NCBI GenBank assembly: GCA_023436065.1
Contig: JAEZKU010000024.1
Span: forward strand, 372,001 to 436,000
Source: Bacillota bacterium
Lineage (GTDB): Bacteria > Bacillota > Clostridia > Lachnospirales > Lachnospiraceae
DNA: 64,000 nt
Direction of reading: 5' to 3'
Position numbers and translations under genes: made by a program. Each line of letters starts with the position of its first letter. Position 1 is the first letter of the stretch. Of this stretch, positions 43,216-52,651 are shown in pieces. The notes below the pieces were generated by a model. It did not search any database. It had not been told where the DNA came from and was given only the letters and a program-made list of their open reading frames with translations.

Positions 43216-44283
43216 TTATTTCTTCTTTCTCGAACAAATAATACTCTGAAGTACGATAAAGAAGCAGAGCATTGCTGCACGCGTAATCTGTGGCCACCAG
43301 GGATCCTGACTACCGATTGCAGTAACAACCAGCAATACAATTCCGCTGGCTAATACACCGAATAAGGTACCAAAGACATTACCAACACCTCCGGTAAGCA
43401 GTGTTCCTCCGATAATGGAAGCTGCGATAGCATCCATTTCCAGGCCTGTCGCCTGTTGAACCGATCCGGATCTTGTATGGAATACGTATAAGAAGCCACC
43501 GATCCCTGCTAGTAAACCACAAAGTAAATGAGCAAGGAATCTTGTTCTCTTGACATTGATACCAAGCATCAGAGCACTTTGAGCATTACCGCCTACAGCA
43601 TAAAAGCTGCGGCCAAGCTTCGTCTTCTTGAGTACCCAGAACATGACACAGACAATAATCAGAGCTACGATGACACCATATTCAAGCTTTGATTGAATAA
43701 ATACACCCTTTTTGTTGTAATCACCCAAAAAGGGAATTAGGATTCGTGATCCTGACAACGCCTCGAACCCCGGGTTACTTACCTGGATTTGATTTACTTC
43801 AATCAATGCAACCAATCCACGCCCCAGGAACATTCCCGCCAGGGTAACGATAAAGGGCTGCATCTCCAGATAGGCGACCAGAAAGCCCTGAACCGCACCG
43901 AATATCAGACCAATCGCCAATGCCAGGATGAGTGCTGTAAAGAAATTGAAGCCATGATTATTCAGACATACGATACAAGTCGTACATATTAAAGCCGTGG
44001 AACCACCTACGGAAATATCGATGCTTCCTGTGATCATAACTATCGTAAGTCCGCAGGCAATAACAATCAGTGCTGCATTTTCGTTAAAAAGATTAAAAAA
44101 CATCTGAATCTTGTTGAAGCCCTTATCTCCAAGAAATACAATTGAGAGTGCATAGATTGCAACAAACAATGTAACTGTAATGGTCAGCAGGAATGCTGTA
44201 TCAGTGAGAGGCTCTCTGCGCTTTGTGAGAACCTTACTGTTTACTTCTCTGTTCTTTTCGTCTAACGATGATTGTTTCTTCAT
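43216..44283 (-). CDS. yjfF: Sugar ABC transporter permease, YjfF type
   Basis: A 355-residue permease of the RbsC/XylH class with about nine or ten hydrophobic segments and the family motifs MITGSIDISVGG and GGTLLTGGVGNVFGTLFG. It is the second of two permeases in an importer resembling E. coli YtfQRT-YjfF, which takes up galactofuranose. AAAGGAGCAGGG precedes the ATG and only one base separates it from the upstream permease gene. Pentofuranoses such as arabinofuranose are also possible given GH43 nearby. Confidence 0.9.
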   Translation of the reverse strand: MKKQSSLDEKNREVNSKVLTKRREPLTDTAFLLTITVTLFVAIYALSIVFLGDKGFNKIQMFFNLFNENAALIVIACGLTIVMITGSIDISVGGSTALICTTCIVCLNNHGFNFFTALILALAIGLIFGAVQGFLVAYLEMQPFIVTLAGMFLGRGLVALIEVNQIQVSNPGFEALSGSRILIPFLGDYNKKGVFIQSKLEYGVIVALIIVCVMFWVLKKTKLGRSFYAVGGNAQSALMLGINVKRTRFLAHLLCGLLAGIGGFLYVFHTRSGSVQQATGLEMDAIAASIIGGTLLTGGVGNVFGTLFGVLASGIVLLVVTAIGSQDPWWPQITRAAMLCFFIVLQSIICSRKKK

Positions 44284-44284
44284 G

Positions 44285-45391
44285 CTAACCCTGCTCCTTT
44301 CCGCTGCCAGCAGTTATTTTTGATAAGCTGACCTTTTTGGTAAAGAAGCTTTTGACCATTGGTGTCTGTATTGCCACTAGTACAATTATAATCACTGCTT
44401 TAAATACCGGAACGGCATTCGTATTAACATTCAGTGTAGTCAGCATAGAGGTCAGAGTCTGGATGGTATAGGCTCCGATAATGGAACCCACCATATTGAA
44501 TTTACCGCCACCCAGGGAATTACCGCCCAGAGCAACCGCCAGAATAACATCCATTTCTATGCTGGGTACAATCGTGTATGGATTGACTGTCTGAACCCTG
44601 CTCGATTGTACGAACCCTGCAATACCAACGCAAAAGCCTAAAATGATAAAGGTCAAAAACTTGATCAGGGAAGGATTAAGACCATTCAGGCTTGAAGCCT
44701 TATCATTGATTCCAACTGCCTTGGTGTAAAGCCCAAGGTTTGTTTTCTTCAGTGCAAGATAGGTAACCGCGATAACCGCAACCGTAATGAGTATCGGTGT
44801 CGGAATCGGAAATCCGGGAATAAAGTTTCCATAATAACCAAAGGCACTTGCAGCTTTGGGTTTTAACCCGCCCATAGCCATAGAACCGATTGATCGGCCT
44901 GCCGTAAAAAGAATGAGTGTTGCTACCATCGGTTGTATGTTGAATTTAGAAACCAGTATACCATTAAAGGCTCCGCAGGCCATACCTGCAAGGCACCCCA
45001 GCAATAGCGCAACGATTACAGGTGCATGCAACTGCGTAGGCTGTGTTTCAGTGCCGCAGAGAATCCGCATGATGACACCGCCGACAATCGCTATCGTAGC
45101 ACCCACACTGATATCCTGTCCTCTGGAGGATGCAGTAACGAGGGTCATTCCTATCGCGAGGATAACCAGCTCGGTCGCATTGTTCAGGATATTGATGATA
45201 TTTCCTACCAGGACCGGATTACCAGCACTGTCTCTGCTTAGGCTAATTCTCAGAAATCCCGGATTGATGAATATATTAATTAATAAAAGAAATACAAGAA
45301 ACGCAATGGGGATAAATAATCTGTGTCTGGTCAATGATTTAAGCACCGATGCAGAGCGGCCGGTGTCAGGTTTATTATTGTTTCTGGACAT
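44285..45391 (-). CDS. ytfT: Sugar ABC transporter permease, YtfT type
   Basis: A 368-residue permease with about nine or ten membrane segments, and the motifs TASSRGQDISVGAT, GRSIGSMAMGG and ALGGNSLGGGKFN. The paired heteromeric permeases YtfT and YjfF are the hallmark of the galactofuranose-type importer. It overlaps the ATPase gene upstream by 17 bases. GGGGGGAG precedes the ATG. Confidence 0.9.
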   Translation of the reverse strand: MSRNNNKPDTGRSASVLKSLTRHRLFIPIAFLVFLLLINIFINPGFLRISLSRDSAGNPVLVGNIINILNNATELVILAIGMTLVTASSRGQDISVGATIAIVGGVIMRILCGTETQPTQLHAPVIVALLLGCLAGMACGAFNGILVSKFNIQPMVATLILFTAGRSIGSMAMGGLKPKAASAFGYYGNFIPGFPIPTPILITVAVIAVTYLALKKTNLGLYTKAVGINDKASSLNGLNPSLIKFLTFIILGFCVGIAGFVQSSRVQTVNPYTIVPSIEMDVILAVALGGNSLGGGKFNMVGSIIGAYTIQTLTSMLTTLNVNTNAVPVFKAVIIIVLVAIQTPMVKSFFTKKVSLSKITAGSGKEQG

Positions 45392-46901
45392 TTTGACTTA
45401 CTCCCCCCGCTATAGTATACATTATTTTATCCTGTGTCATATCATCACCCTTTAGCTCTCCGACTACATACAGGTCACGCATAACAATCAATCTGGAACA
45501 GGTACGCAGCATTTCCTCAATTTCTGAGGAAATGAAGGTGATACTCATACCCTCTGCGGCAAGCTTCAGCACAAGTTTTTGAATCTCCACCTTTGTACCG
45601 ATATCAATACCGCGTGTAGGCTCGTCAAGTATAAGGTATTCCGGATGTGTGAGCAACCAGCGGGCAAGAATTACCTTCTGTTGGTTTCCGCCGGATAAAG
45701 AACTGATCGGGGTATCCGCCGAAGCGGTTTTTATCCCGAGCAGACTGATATACTCATCGGCAAAGGCCTGTGCCTGCGCCTTGGTGAAGGGTTTGAAGAA
45801 ACCTCTCATAACCTGCAGCGCAAGAATAATATTCTCGCGAACTGACAGGTCCCCGATAATTCCATCCCGTTTTCGGTCCTCAGAAAGATATCCGATTCCT
45901 TTCTTCATGGCTTTGATCGGTGATGTAATATTGACATTCTCACCTCTAATTTTCACTTTGCCTTTCAAAACCTTGTCAGCACCAAAGATTGCACGGACAC
46001 ATTCACTGCGTCCGGATCCGAGCAATCCGGCAAAACCGGTTACCTCACCCTCGTATGTCGTAAAATTGAACGGCTTAATTCCTGAGATACTGGATAGCCC
46101 ATCTGTTTCAATGATAGCTTCTCTAAAGTCATCGATTCCTGTCCGCTCTTCATTATGTATCTCTGCCAGATCGCCGAGTTCCTTACCCATCATTTTGGCT
46201 ACAAGCTCTACTCTGGGTAAATCTTTAATCAGATATTCTCCGACCAGCTCACCATTACGCAAAACTGTAATTTTATCGCATAATGCATACACTTGATCTA
46301 GGAAGTGAGTAACGAATATAATTCCAACCCCTCTGCCCTTCAGCTCACGCATCAGTTCAAACAGCTTGGCAACCTCCTGCTCATCCAGTGATGAGGTAGG
46401 CTCGTCAAGAATCAGAACCTTGCAGTCCATGTCAACCGCACGTGCAATTGCTACCATTTGCTGAACCGCTATGGAGCAGTTGGACAGTTGCTGTGTCGGA
46501 TTTGCAGGAATTCCAAGACTCTTCAGAATACTCTCTGCCTTTTTATTACTCTCTTTCCAATTTACGATGGCATCATTGGTTCTGCCAATAAAAAGATTCT
46601 CGGCAACCGTCAGATTCGGACACAGGGTAATTTCCTGATATACTGTGCTTATCCCAAGCTTTTGGGCGTCCTGCGGTGACTTGATATGAACAGGCTTAGA
46701 CGTCCCTTTGATACAGATTTCTCCGGCATCCTTCGAGTAGACTCCGGTTAAAACCTTGATCAGAGTAGACTTTCCTGCACCGTTTTCACCCATCAGTGCA
46801 TGGATTTCGCCTTCACATAAAGTAAAATCCACCTTCTGCAATGCCCTTACACCCGGGAAGCTTTTATAAATACCCCTCATTGTAAGTACTGTATTTTGCA
46901 T
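45375..46901 (-). CDS. ytfR: Sugar ABC transporter ATP-binding protein, YtfR type
   Basis: A 508-residue tandem ABC ATPase. Domain 1 has GENGAGKST, SIAVQQMVAI and VLILDEPTSS. Domain 2 has GLLGSGRSE, LSGGNQQKV and LILDEPTRGID. These are complete for this class. I chose the ATG at 46901; GGAGG lies 16 bases before it, which is far, and a TTG five codons earlier is almost on top of that site, so the start is uncertain. A stem-loop separates it from the binding-protein gene. Confidence 0.92.
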   Translation of the reverse strand: MQNTVLTMRGIYKSFPGVRALQKVDFTLCEGEIHALMGENGAGKSTLIKVLTGVYSKDAGEICIKGTSKPVHIKSPQDAQKLGISTVYQEITLCPNLTVAENLFIGRTNDAIVNWKESNKKAESILKSLGIPANPTQQLSNCSIAVQQMVAIARAVDMDCKVLILDEPTSSLDEQEVAKLFELMRELKGRGVGIIFVTHFLDQVYALCDKITVLRNGELVGEYLIKDLPRVELVAKMMGKELGDLAEIHNEERTGIDDFREAIIETDGLSSISGIKPFNFTTYEGEVTGFAGLLGSGRSECVRAIFGADKVLKGKVKIRGENVNITSPIKAMKKGIGYLSEDRKRDGIIGDLSVRENIILALQVMRGFFKPFTKAQAQAFADEYISLLGIKTASADTPISSLSGGNQQKVILARWLLTHPEYLILDEPTRGIDIGTKVEIQKLVLKLAAEGMSITFISSEIEEMLRTCSRLIVMRDLYVVGELKGDDMTQDKIMYTIAGGVSQNVQKQ

Positions 46902-46946
46902 AGTTATAATAATCAAACCTCCAATCAGGTACGATATGTGATAAAA

Positions 46947-46994
46947 GCGCGGTGCTGGATTCTGCGAACAATATCCACATACTCGGCACCGCGC
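46947..46994 (-). other. Intercistronic stem-loop between binding protein and ATPase genes
   Basis: GCGCGGTGC and GCACCGCGC form a nine-base GC-rich stem across a 30-base loop in the 157-base gap after the binding-protein gene, followed by a T-rich stretch on the minus strand. Its position matches the stem-loop in the first sugar importer operon and suggests mRNA stabilisation or partial termination. Confidence 0.6.
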
Positions 46995-47058
46995 ATTTTG
47001 TACATTATCCTACCTCATTAATCTGCTGAACTTTACTATTTATCAACAGAACGATTAC

Positions 47059-48033
47059 TTAATATGAACGCGCATCAACAATAGCTTGTGTGATGGTTGC
47101 ACAATCAAACATTTCCTCATTTACATAAGCATTCTTCTCAACAGTTTCGCCTGCCTCGAGCTTCTTGATCAGCTCTACGATACGAGGACCATGAAGAGGA
47201 TTACACTCTACATCAAGGTTAAATTGACCGGCGAGAACCTTCTCAAGTGCCCATTTATTTGCATCGAAAGCGATAACCTTTACTGCTCCGTCTTTTCCGT
47301 ATGTAATACCTGCTGCATCCATAGCATCGCAAGCACCGCGAGCCATATTATCGTTCTCAGCATAAACAACGTTGAATTCTGTACCTGCAGCGATAAGATC
47401 AGCAACTGCCTGCTTAGCAAGAGTTTCGTCCCAGCCCTTCATATTCTGGTTGAACACGATTTCCCATCCGTTTGCTGCTGCACCGTCTTCAATTGCTTTG
47501 GAACGTCCGAGCTGAGCGGAGGAACCTGTGTCACCACCAAGAACAACGATCTTTGCACCGGCAACATTTTGACCCTTTAACCAATCAACAGCTTTAGTAC
47601 CTTCTGCTTCGAAATCGGAACATACCATTGCAGTGTAAAGATCCTCGGGAAGCTCAAGCTTACGGTCAGCCATAATAAAAGGAATTCCTGCTTCCTTAGC
47701 AGACTTAGCAACATCTTCCCAGCCTGCGGACTGAAGTCCTAAGACAACAAGATAATCAACTTCTTCCTGAATGAGCTGCTGAGCCTGTGAGATCTGTTTA
47801 GCATGGTCACCCTCACCGAATACCATCTTGGTCTCAAAGCCTGCTTTTTCAAAAGCTTCATTGAAGGACTTTGTGTTGGCTGTACGCCAGTCTGACTCGT
47901 TTGCGTTAGTCTGAACTACGCCGACTACAACTTTTCCGTCTCCCTTGCCGGAGGTTGCTTTGTCCTTGCCACCACATGCTGCAAGAGAAAGAACCATAAC
48001 AAATACCAGAGTTAAAGCAAATAACTTCTTCAT
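47059..48033 (-). CDS. ytfQ: Sugar-binding lipoprotein, YtfQ type
   Basis: A 324-residue lipoprotein that delivers sugar to the adjacent importer. A signal sequence ends in LAAC (Cys20). The mature part has the Peripla_BP_4 fold with SDWRTANTKSFNEAF, VVLGLQSAGW, GIPFIMADR, NMKGWDETLA and ECNPLHGPRIVELI, close to YtfQ. The ATG used has GGAGG just upstream; a longer reading would include it. It heads the transporter operon, and a perfect 7-3-7 palindrome lies upstream. A paralogous binding protein is encoded next to the sensor kinase. Confidence 0.92.
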   Translation of the reverse strand: MKKLFALTLVFVMVLSLAACGGKDKATSGKGDGKVVVGVVQTNANESDWRTANTKSFNEAFEKAGFETKMVFGEGDHAKQISQAQQLIQEEVDYLVVLGLQSAGWEDVAKSAKEAGIPFIMADRKLELPEDLYTAMVCSDFEAEGTKAVDWLKGQNVAGAKIVVLGGDTGSSAQLGRSKAIEDGAAANGWEIVFNQNMKGWDETLAKQAVADLIAAGTEFNVVYAENDNMARGACDAMDAAGITYGKDGAVKVIAFDANKWALEKVLAGQFNLDVECNPLHGPRIVELIKKLEAGETVEKNAYVNEEMFDCATITQAIVDARSY

Positions 48034-48094
48034 AGATTTCTCCTCCATTCATTTTCTAACTAAATAAAACGATCCACTCAATGAAATAAAGTTT

Positions 48095-48111
48095 ACTCAA
48101 TTCTATTGAGT
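48095..48111. promoter_or_regulatory. Palindrome upstream of ytfQ, candidate regulator site
   Basis: ACTCAAT-TCT-ATTGAGT is a perfect palindrome with a three-base centre, 62 bases before the ytfQ ATG. A half-site ACTCAAT recurs at about 48076. It could bind the adjacent AraC-type response regulator or another protein; the assignment is inference. The gap 48034-48266 has no gene. Confidence 0.4.
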
Positions 48112-48266
48112 TCACAAAAGCTTTAGTTTACTTTTGTAGATACAGTATATTCAAGCTAAGAATAAAGAAATACGGAAAAATATCCTGACTTTGTAATTAA
48201 TTTTACTGAGCTTCTTTTTTTGTGATGATTTGGTTAAGATTTCTATGAATTTTGTTTGATTTTTTA

Positions 48267-49337
48267 CTAATAGCTGCGGCCTACCCGGTCCTTACTTGCA
48301 TTTTCTGCTTTGAATATCTTTTCCTCCACATAGGATACCCGATCGACCTTTTCTCCTCGTTCCAGACGTTCAATGATTTCCGCGATCAGAGGCCCTTGCA
48401 AAGGATTACATTCAATATCAACATTAATCAATCCGGCTTCCATCTTATCAAAGGCTTCTGAAACAGCATCAAAGGAGATAATGGTGATATCCCCATTCAC
48501 TCCGCAGGTTAATCCTGCCTCCCGTATAGCCTCGATTGCACCAAAGGTCATATCATCATTCTGTGAAACCAGGACATCAATATCCTCGAACTGCTTCAGA
48601 TACTTTGCCATGACTTCCTTACCCTTTGCCTTTGTAAAATCACCGTCTTCCTTTGCAAGGATTTTCCAGTTCTTGTGTTTTTCTGCAATCTCATTGAAGC
48701 CCTTCGAACGACCGAGCTGAGCAGTTGAATTTTGAGTTCCTTCCAGTACGACGATATGAATATCACCGGAATTCTGTTTGATCTTCTTTATGGTCTTATT
48801 TTCCCCTGTTGTATCTTCCTTACTTTGCTCCTCCAGATATTGTTCCAACCATTTCCCGGCCTTTCGCCCTTCTTCATATTTATCCGTTCCTACACTTGCG
48901 ATATAAAGGCTGTCATCCTTCGTATCAATCATACGGTCCACCAGGATAACCGGAATACCCGCATCCTTTGCTTCCTGCAACACGGTATCCCACCCGGTCT
49001 CTGTCGTCGGCGCGATAACGATATAATCCACTTCCTGAAAGATGAAGCTTCGTACATCCTTTATCTGGTTCTCCTGCCTCTGCCTTCCGTTGCTGAAGAT
49101 CAGAGAAAAGCCATTCTCTTCCGTTAGTGCATACTGTATCGATTTAGTATTTGCCGTACGCCAGTCAGATTCCGAACCAAGCTGAGAGAAGCCAACAACA
49201 ATCAAATCAGAATCGTTATCCTCCGAGTTATCAATTTCACTGTACTGTGGAATATTAATTGGTCTAAGACTGCAGCTTACCAGTGTAATCGGGATAGCCA
49301 GAAAAATGACTAATATAATAATAAGTTTCTTATTCAT
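48267..49337 (-). CDS. Second YtfQ-like binding lipoprotein, probable sensor partner
   Basis: A 356-residue sugar-binding lipoprotein with LVSC (Cys22). It shares SDWRTANTKS and ECNPLQGPLIAEIIERLERGE with the importer's YtfQ-type protein, and so should bind the same or a similar sugar, but has an insert near residues 165-190 (EEQSKEDTTGENKTIKK). It is nine bases after the kinase gene, in one operon with kinase and regulator. In similar clusters a binding protein presents ligand to the extracytoplasmic part of the kinase, which is my inference here. Confidence 0.9.
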   Translation of the reverse strand: MNKKLIIILVIFLAIPITLVSCSLRPINIPQYSEIDNSEDNDSDLIVVGFSQLGSESDWRTANTKSIQYALTEENGFSLIFSNGRQRQENQIKDVRSFIFQEVDYIVIAPTTETGWDTVLQEAKDAGIPVILVDRMIDTKDDSLYIASVGTDKYEEGRKAGKWLEQYLEEQSKEDTTGENKTIKKIKQNSGDIHIVVLEGTQNSTAQLGRSKGFNEIAEKHKNWKILAKEDGDFTKAKGKEVMAKYLKQFEDIDVLVSQNDDMTFGAIEAIREAGLTCGVNGDITIISFDAVSEAFDKMEAGLINVDIECNPLQGPLIAEIIERLERGEKVDRVSYVEEKIFKAENASKDRVGRSY

Positions 49338-49345
49338 AATCTCTC

Positions 49346-50818
49346 CTACTCCGCAACTAACCTTACCGGTATCTTAATAGTGATTACTGTGCCCTCACCC
49401 TTTTTACTTTGTATATCGAGTCCATACTGATTGCCGTAATTCAATTTGATCCGTTTATTTACATTGGCCAGGCCGAAGCCGGTACTCTGTTCACTTCCCG
49501 GCATTTCAACTGCGCTATTCAGCTCCAAAAGCTCGTCTTCCTCCATACCTATTCCATTATCAATCACACGGAAGAACAAATCCTCCTCCACTCTCTCACC
49601 TGTTACTGTTATTTTACCTCTGGCTCTCAGCATTTTAATCCCATGATATAAGGAGTTCTCAACCAAAGGCTGTAGTGTCAGCTTCAATATCTGGTATTGA
49701 TACAACTCCTCCGGGATAGCAATTTCATAATCCAGAATATCGCTATAACGGGATTGCTGTATCTGAAGATAGCTCTTAATATGTATTTCCTCTTCTCGTA
49801 TTGAGATGAAGTCCCTGCCTTTACTCACAGCTACCCTGAAAAACTCAGACAGGGATACCACAATATCGATTGCCTCCTTATTCTTACTGCCTTCGATCAA
49901 CCAGATAATCGTATCCAGCGTATTGTATAGAAAATGCGGATTAATCTGTGCCTGTAAAAGCTTTAATTCCATATTTCTTAAGTTTTCCTGCTCCTGCTTG
50001 ATGCTGTTAACCTGCTGTTCAAGCTTCATGGCCATGTCATTGAAGCTGTCTGATAACACTGCCAATTCATCATGATTCTCACAGGAGGTCCTTGTAGTAA
50101 AATCTCCCTTTGCCACCAATGCAGTCTTCTCACACAGCATACTGATCGGTTTTGTAATACTATCCGTTAACAGGATATTCATCAGAAAGGAAGCGATGAT
50201 AATCGATCCCAAGGCTATGATCATCGTGAGAATTACTTTTGTTACCTGTTCATTCAGACTCTGTCTGATCGCCTCAAAATTCTGTGTTTCATAATAGATA
50301 TAATATTGTATTTCCTCCTGAAATAGCTCTGTCAGAATATAGATGTCGGATTCCAGCATTGCGATATTTTCTTCATAGTGGCCTGTCTGCTCCAGATTAT
50401 CACGTATTTCATTGATTCTGTCCTCCAGTGTGTCAAGATTCAGTAAGATACGCTTAATCCAGCCAAGGCTCTCACGGCTTGTGGTAATCTCCCTCAGATT
50501 TGAGAAATTCACTCTTGCTGCCTCTATGAGCTCATATGGATTTTTCAAATCAAAATTATCATCAATGGATTCAAAGGTTTCTGCCTCAACGACGATCTTA
50601 TACATACTTTCGTCCATCTCATCCTTGAAATTAAGATTGTAATTGTTCGCAGCAGTAATCCTTCGCACAATCGTATCATACGCGGTGCTATAGTTATGAA
50701 GTGCCTTAATCTGGTATACGGAAAGAATAATCATCGGTATGATAATGATAGCTGCTACCAGGATAAGCTTCAATCGCAACGGATATTTAATTGGTTTCTC
50801 ATTCGTAGCTTTCCTCAT
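49346..50818 (-). CDS. YesM-type sensor histidine kinase
   Basis: A 490-residue membrane kinase. TM1 is at about 16-36, a mostly helical extracytoplasmic domain spans 37-194, TM2 is at about 195-217, then HAMP (218-271). The His_kinase domain has QAQINPHFLYNTLD with the phosphoacceptor His295, and the ATPase domain has LQPLVENSLYHG, DNGIGM and GFGLANVNKRI. It overlaps the regulator gene upstream by 20 bases with GGGAAAGGG before the ATG. It should respond to the sugar-loaded binding protein encoded next. Confidence 0.94.
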   Translation of the reverse strand: MRKATNEKPIKYPLRLKLILVAAIIIIPMIILSVYQIKALHNYSTAYDTIVRRITAANNYNLNFKDEMDESMYKIVVEAETFESIDDNFDLKNPYELIEAARVNFSNLREITTSRESLGWIKRILLNLDTLEDRINEIRDNLEQTGHYEENIAMLESDIYILTELFQEEIQYYIYYETQNFEAIRQSLNEQVTKVILTMIIALGSIIIASFLMNILLTDSITKPISMLCEKTALVAKGDFTTRTSCENHDELAVLSDSFNDMAMKLEQQVNSIKQEQENLRNMELKLLQAQINPHFLYNTLDTIIWLIEGSKNKEAIDIVVSLSEFFRVAVSKGRDFISIREEEIHIKSYLQIQQSRYSDILDYEIAIPEELYQYQILKLTLQPLVENSLYHGIKMLRARGKITVTGERVEEDLFFRVIDNGIGMEEDELLELNSAVEMPGSEQSTGFGLANVNKRIKLNYGNQYGLDIQSKKGEGTVITIKIPVRLVAE

Positions 50819-52436
50819 TCTTTCCCTTTCCCTGCAGCCTGTATTCTGACGGCGTACAATTCTGAGTCTTCTTAAAGATATAACTGAAATAATGGGAATC
50901 CAGATAGCCTACCAGATATCCGATCTCAGTAATCTTCCTACCGGAGCACCTTAAATACTCCTTCGCTTTTTCCATACGGATATCCGTCAGATACTCGATA
51001 AAAGTCATCCCTGTCTCCTGATTGAACAGAGAACTGAAATAATTAGGACTGATATTCACCTTGGAAGCAACCTTATCCAGAGTCAGATCACTCATAGAGT
51101 ACCTTAAGTGTATGTATTCCTTGGCCTTCTCTATCAGTCCGGAATATCTCTTCTGACTGCTCATGTTGCGCAGTTCAATCGCTTCCCTCAGTATGGATTT
51201 ATAGAAATTACGGCAATCCTCCAGGCTGGTAAGCTGATCGCCCCAATCATTCATATGCTTCAGACTGTGATCGATCTTTTCTTTGGAATACTTTAAGTTC
51301 TTTAGAAATCTCATGATCGCGGAATACCCATCCATCATGATATATTGACGAAATAGGGTGGAACTCATCGCATTGGCGTCAAAGCCATCAAAATATCTGT
51401 CTACGAATTCATCCACATCCTGAATGGTTCCCCTCTTTAGGAATTCCTCCAGGAGAATACGATCCAGCTTCTCAAGATTCAGCTCACTGACATTGACCCA
51501 TTTTCCAATCTGATCTCTGATATTATGTACATCACGATGGGACAGGAATTGATCTTCGCGTTCAAAATAGCGTAAGGAAAATGCCCTGTTCGCATCCAGA
51601 TAGGACTGTTGAAGATCACGTACACGATGAACGATCCTGCCCATTCCTCCAAAATAATGAACTCTGTTATCACTGATCTGCACCAGCAAATGACATAACT
51701 CCTGTGTCAGGGCTTCAATCTGCTCTTCGCTTTCACCCAAAAGGATAAATGCCCATCCGTCCATGCCGCGTTCAAACACCTTAATATCGGTATATTTTCT
51801 TAATGCCTCCTGCATTCTGGCTTCGCATTGTACGATTTCATTGGAATATTCGTACATATCCTCCTGGACTTTAAATTGAAACAGCATCACGCAAAAGACA
51901 CTTGCTACCATATTGATACCAAGCTCCTCTTCCTGATCTATGATTTGTGAAAGCGTCATCTTTCCGCTGACTAATGCATTAAAAAAGTCCTTTCTCTTTT
52001 CACCCTGCTTCTGATAAACCAGATGCTGATACTGCTCGAGTATCTGCTTTTCCTTTCGTTCCTTATCAATTGCTGCAGCGGCGTTTTTTACTGCTGCCAT
52101 AAGCTTATTGGAGGTCACCGGCTTAAGAAGATACTCCGTGATGCCGATATCGATCGCCTGCTGCGCATAACCGAAATCGCTATAACCGCTGATTATGATG
52201 ATCTTTAGCTGAGGCATCTCCTTCTTGAGCAGCTTGCTCAGTTCCAGTCCATCCATAAAGGGCATCTTAATATCCGTGATCAGAATATCCGGCTGTTCTC
52301 TTAAAATCATCGGGTAAGCCAACTCGCCGTCACTCTCATCCCCAACGATCTCAAAGCCCTCCTCTGCCCAGTGAATATTGTTCTTAATACCTTCCCGTAA
52401 TATAATTTCATCCTCTACCAAAAAAACCTTGTACAT
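50799..52436 (-). CDS. YesN-type response regulator with AraC DNA-binding domain
   Basis: A 545-residue regulator. The receiver domain has LVEDE and the phosphoacceptor Asp55 in ILITDIKMP. A long middle region (about 130-430) with helical segments follows, and the C-terminal AraC domain (about 440-540) has VNISPNYFSSLFNQETG and VGYLDSHYFSYIFKKTQ. It starts the operon with the kinase and binding protein, and is transcribed toward the transporter. It probably activates the ytfQ-type operon. Confidence 0.94.
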   Translation of the reverse strand: MYKVFLVEDEIILREGIKNNIHWAEEGFEIVGDESDGELAYPMILREQPDILITDIKMPFMDGLELSKLLKKEMPQLKIIIISGYSDFGYAQQAIDIGITEYLLKPVTSNKLMAAVKNAAAAIDKERKEKQILEQYQHLVYQKQGEKRKDFFNALVSGKMTLSQIIDQEEELGINMVASVFCVMLFQFKVQEDMYEYSNEIVQCEARMQEALRKYTDIKVFERGMDGWAFILLGESEEQIEALTQELCHLLVQISDNRVHYFGGMGRIVHRVRDLQQSYLDANRAFSLRYFEREDQFLSHRDVHNIRDQIGKWVNVSELNLEKLDRILLEEFLKRGTIQDVDEFVDRYFDGFDANAMSSTLFRQYIMMDGYSAIMRFLKNLKYSKEKIDHSLKHMNDWGDQLTSLEDCRNFYKSILREAIELRNMSSQKRYSGLIEKAKEYIHLRYSMSDLTLDKVASKVNISPNYFSSLFNQETGMTFIEYLTDIRMEKAKEYLRCSGRKITEIGYLVGYLDSHYFSYIFKKTQNCTPSEYRLQGKGKNEESYE

Positions 52437-52532
52437 ATTTCCCCCTGAATTAGCCCCATTTAGATAATGAATTAGTAATTTATACTAATCATACCATAAT
52501 TTTTATTAGTTGGGGAAATATTTTCATTTAGA

Positions 52533-52651
52533 ATTAAAGTGTCAAAAGCACCTTCGGTGCTTTCCAGCTACAACAGATTGCTATTGCAAGCTAGCTTGCA
52601 GATCAATCTGTTGTAGTTGGAAATGTGCGAAGCACCTTTTGACACTTTAAT
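52533..52651. repeat. MITE-like hairpin element, copy 2
   Basis: A 119-base near-palindrome with perfect 16-base terminal inverted repeats (ATTAAAGTGTCAAAAG / CTTTTGACACTTTAAT), inner arms TTTCCAGCTACAACAGATTG / CAATCTGTTGTAGTTGGAAA and a perfect central palindrome GCAAGCTAGCTTGC. It is related to copy 1 in inverted orientation. Its right end supplies the TAA stop of the neighbouring hydrolase gene. Confidence 0.85.

Noticed and set aside
44856..45455. 199-codon open frame opposite the YtfT-type permease gene
   Set aside because: It is the antisense shadow of a well-supported membrane protein gene and has no family resemblance or ribosome site.
45649..46296. 215-codon open frame opposite the YtfR-type ATPase gene
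   Set aside because: It lies fully within the ATPase gene on the other strand and its product looks like antisense translation.
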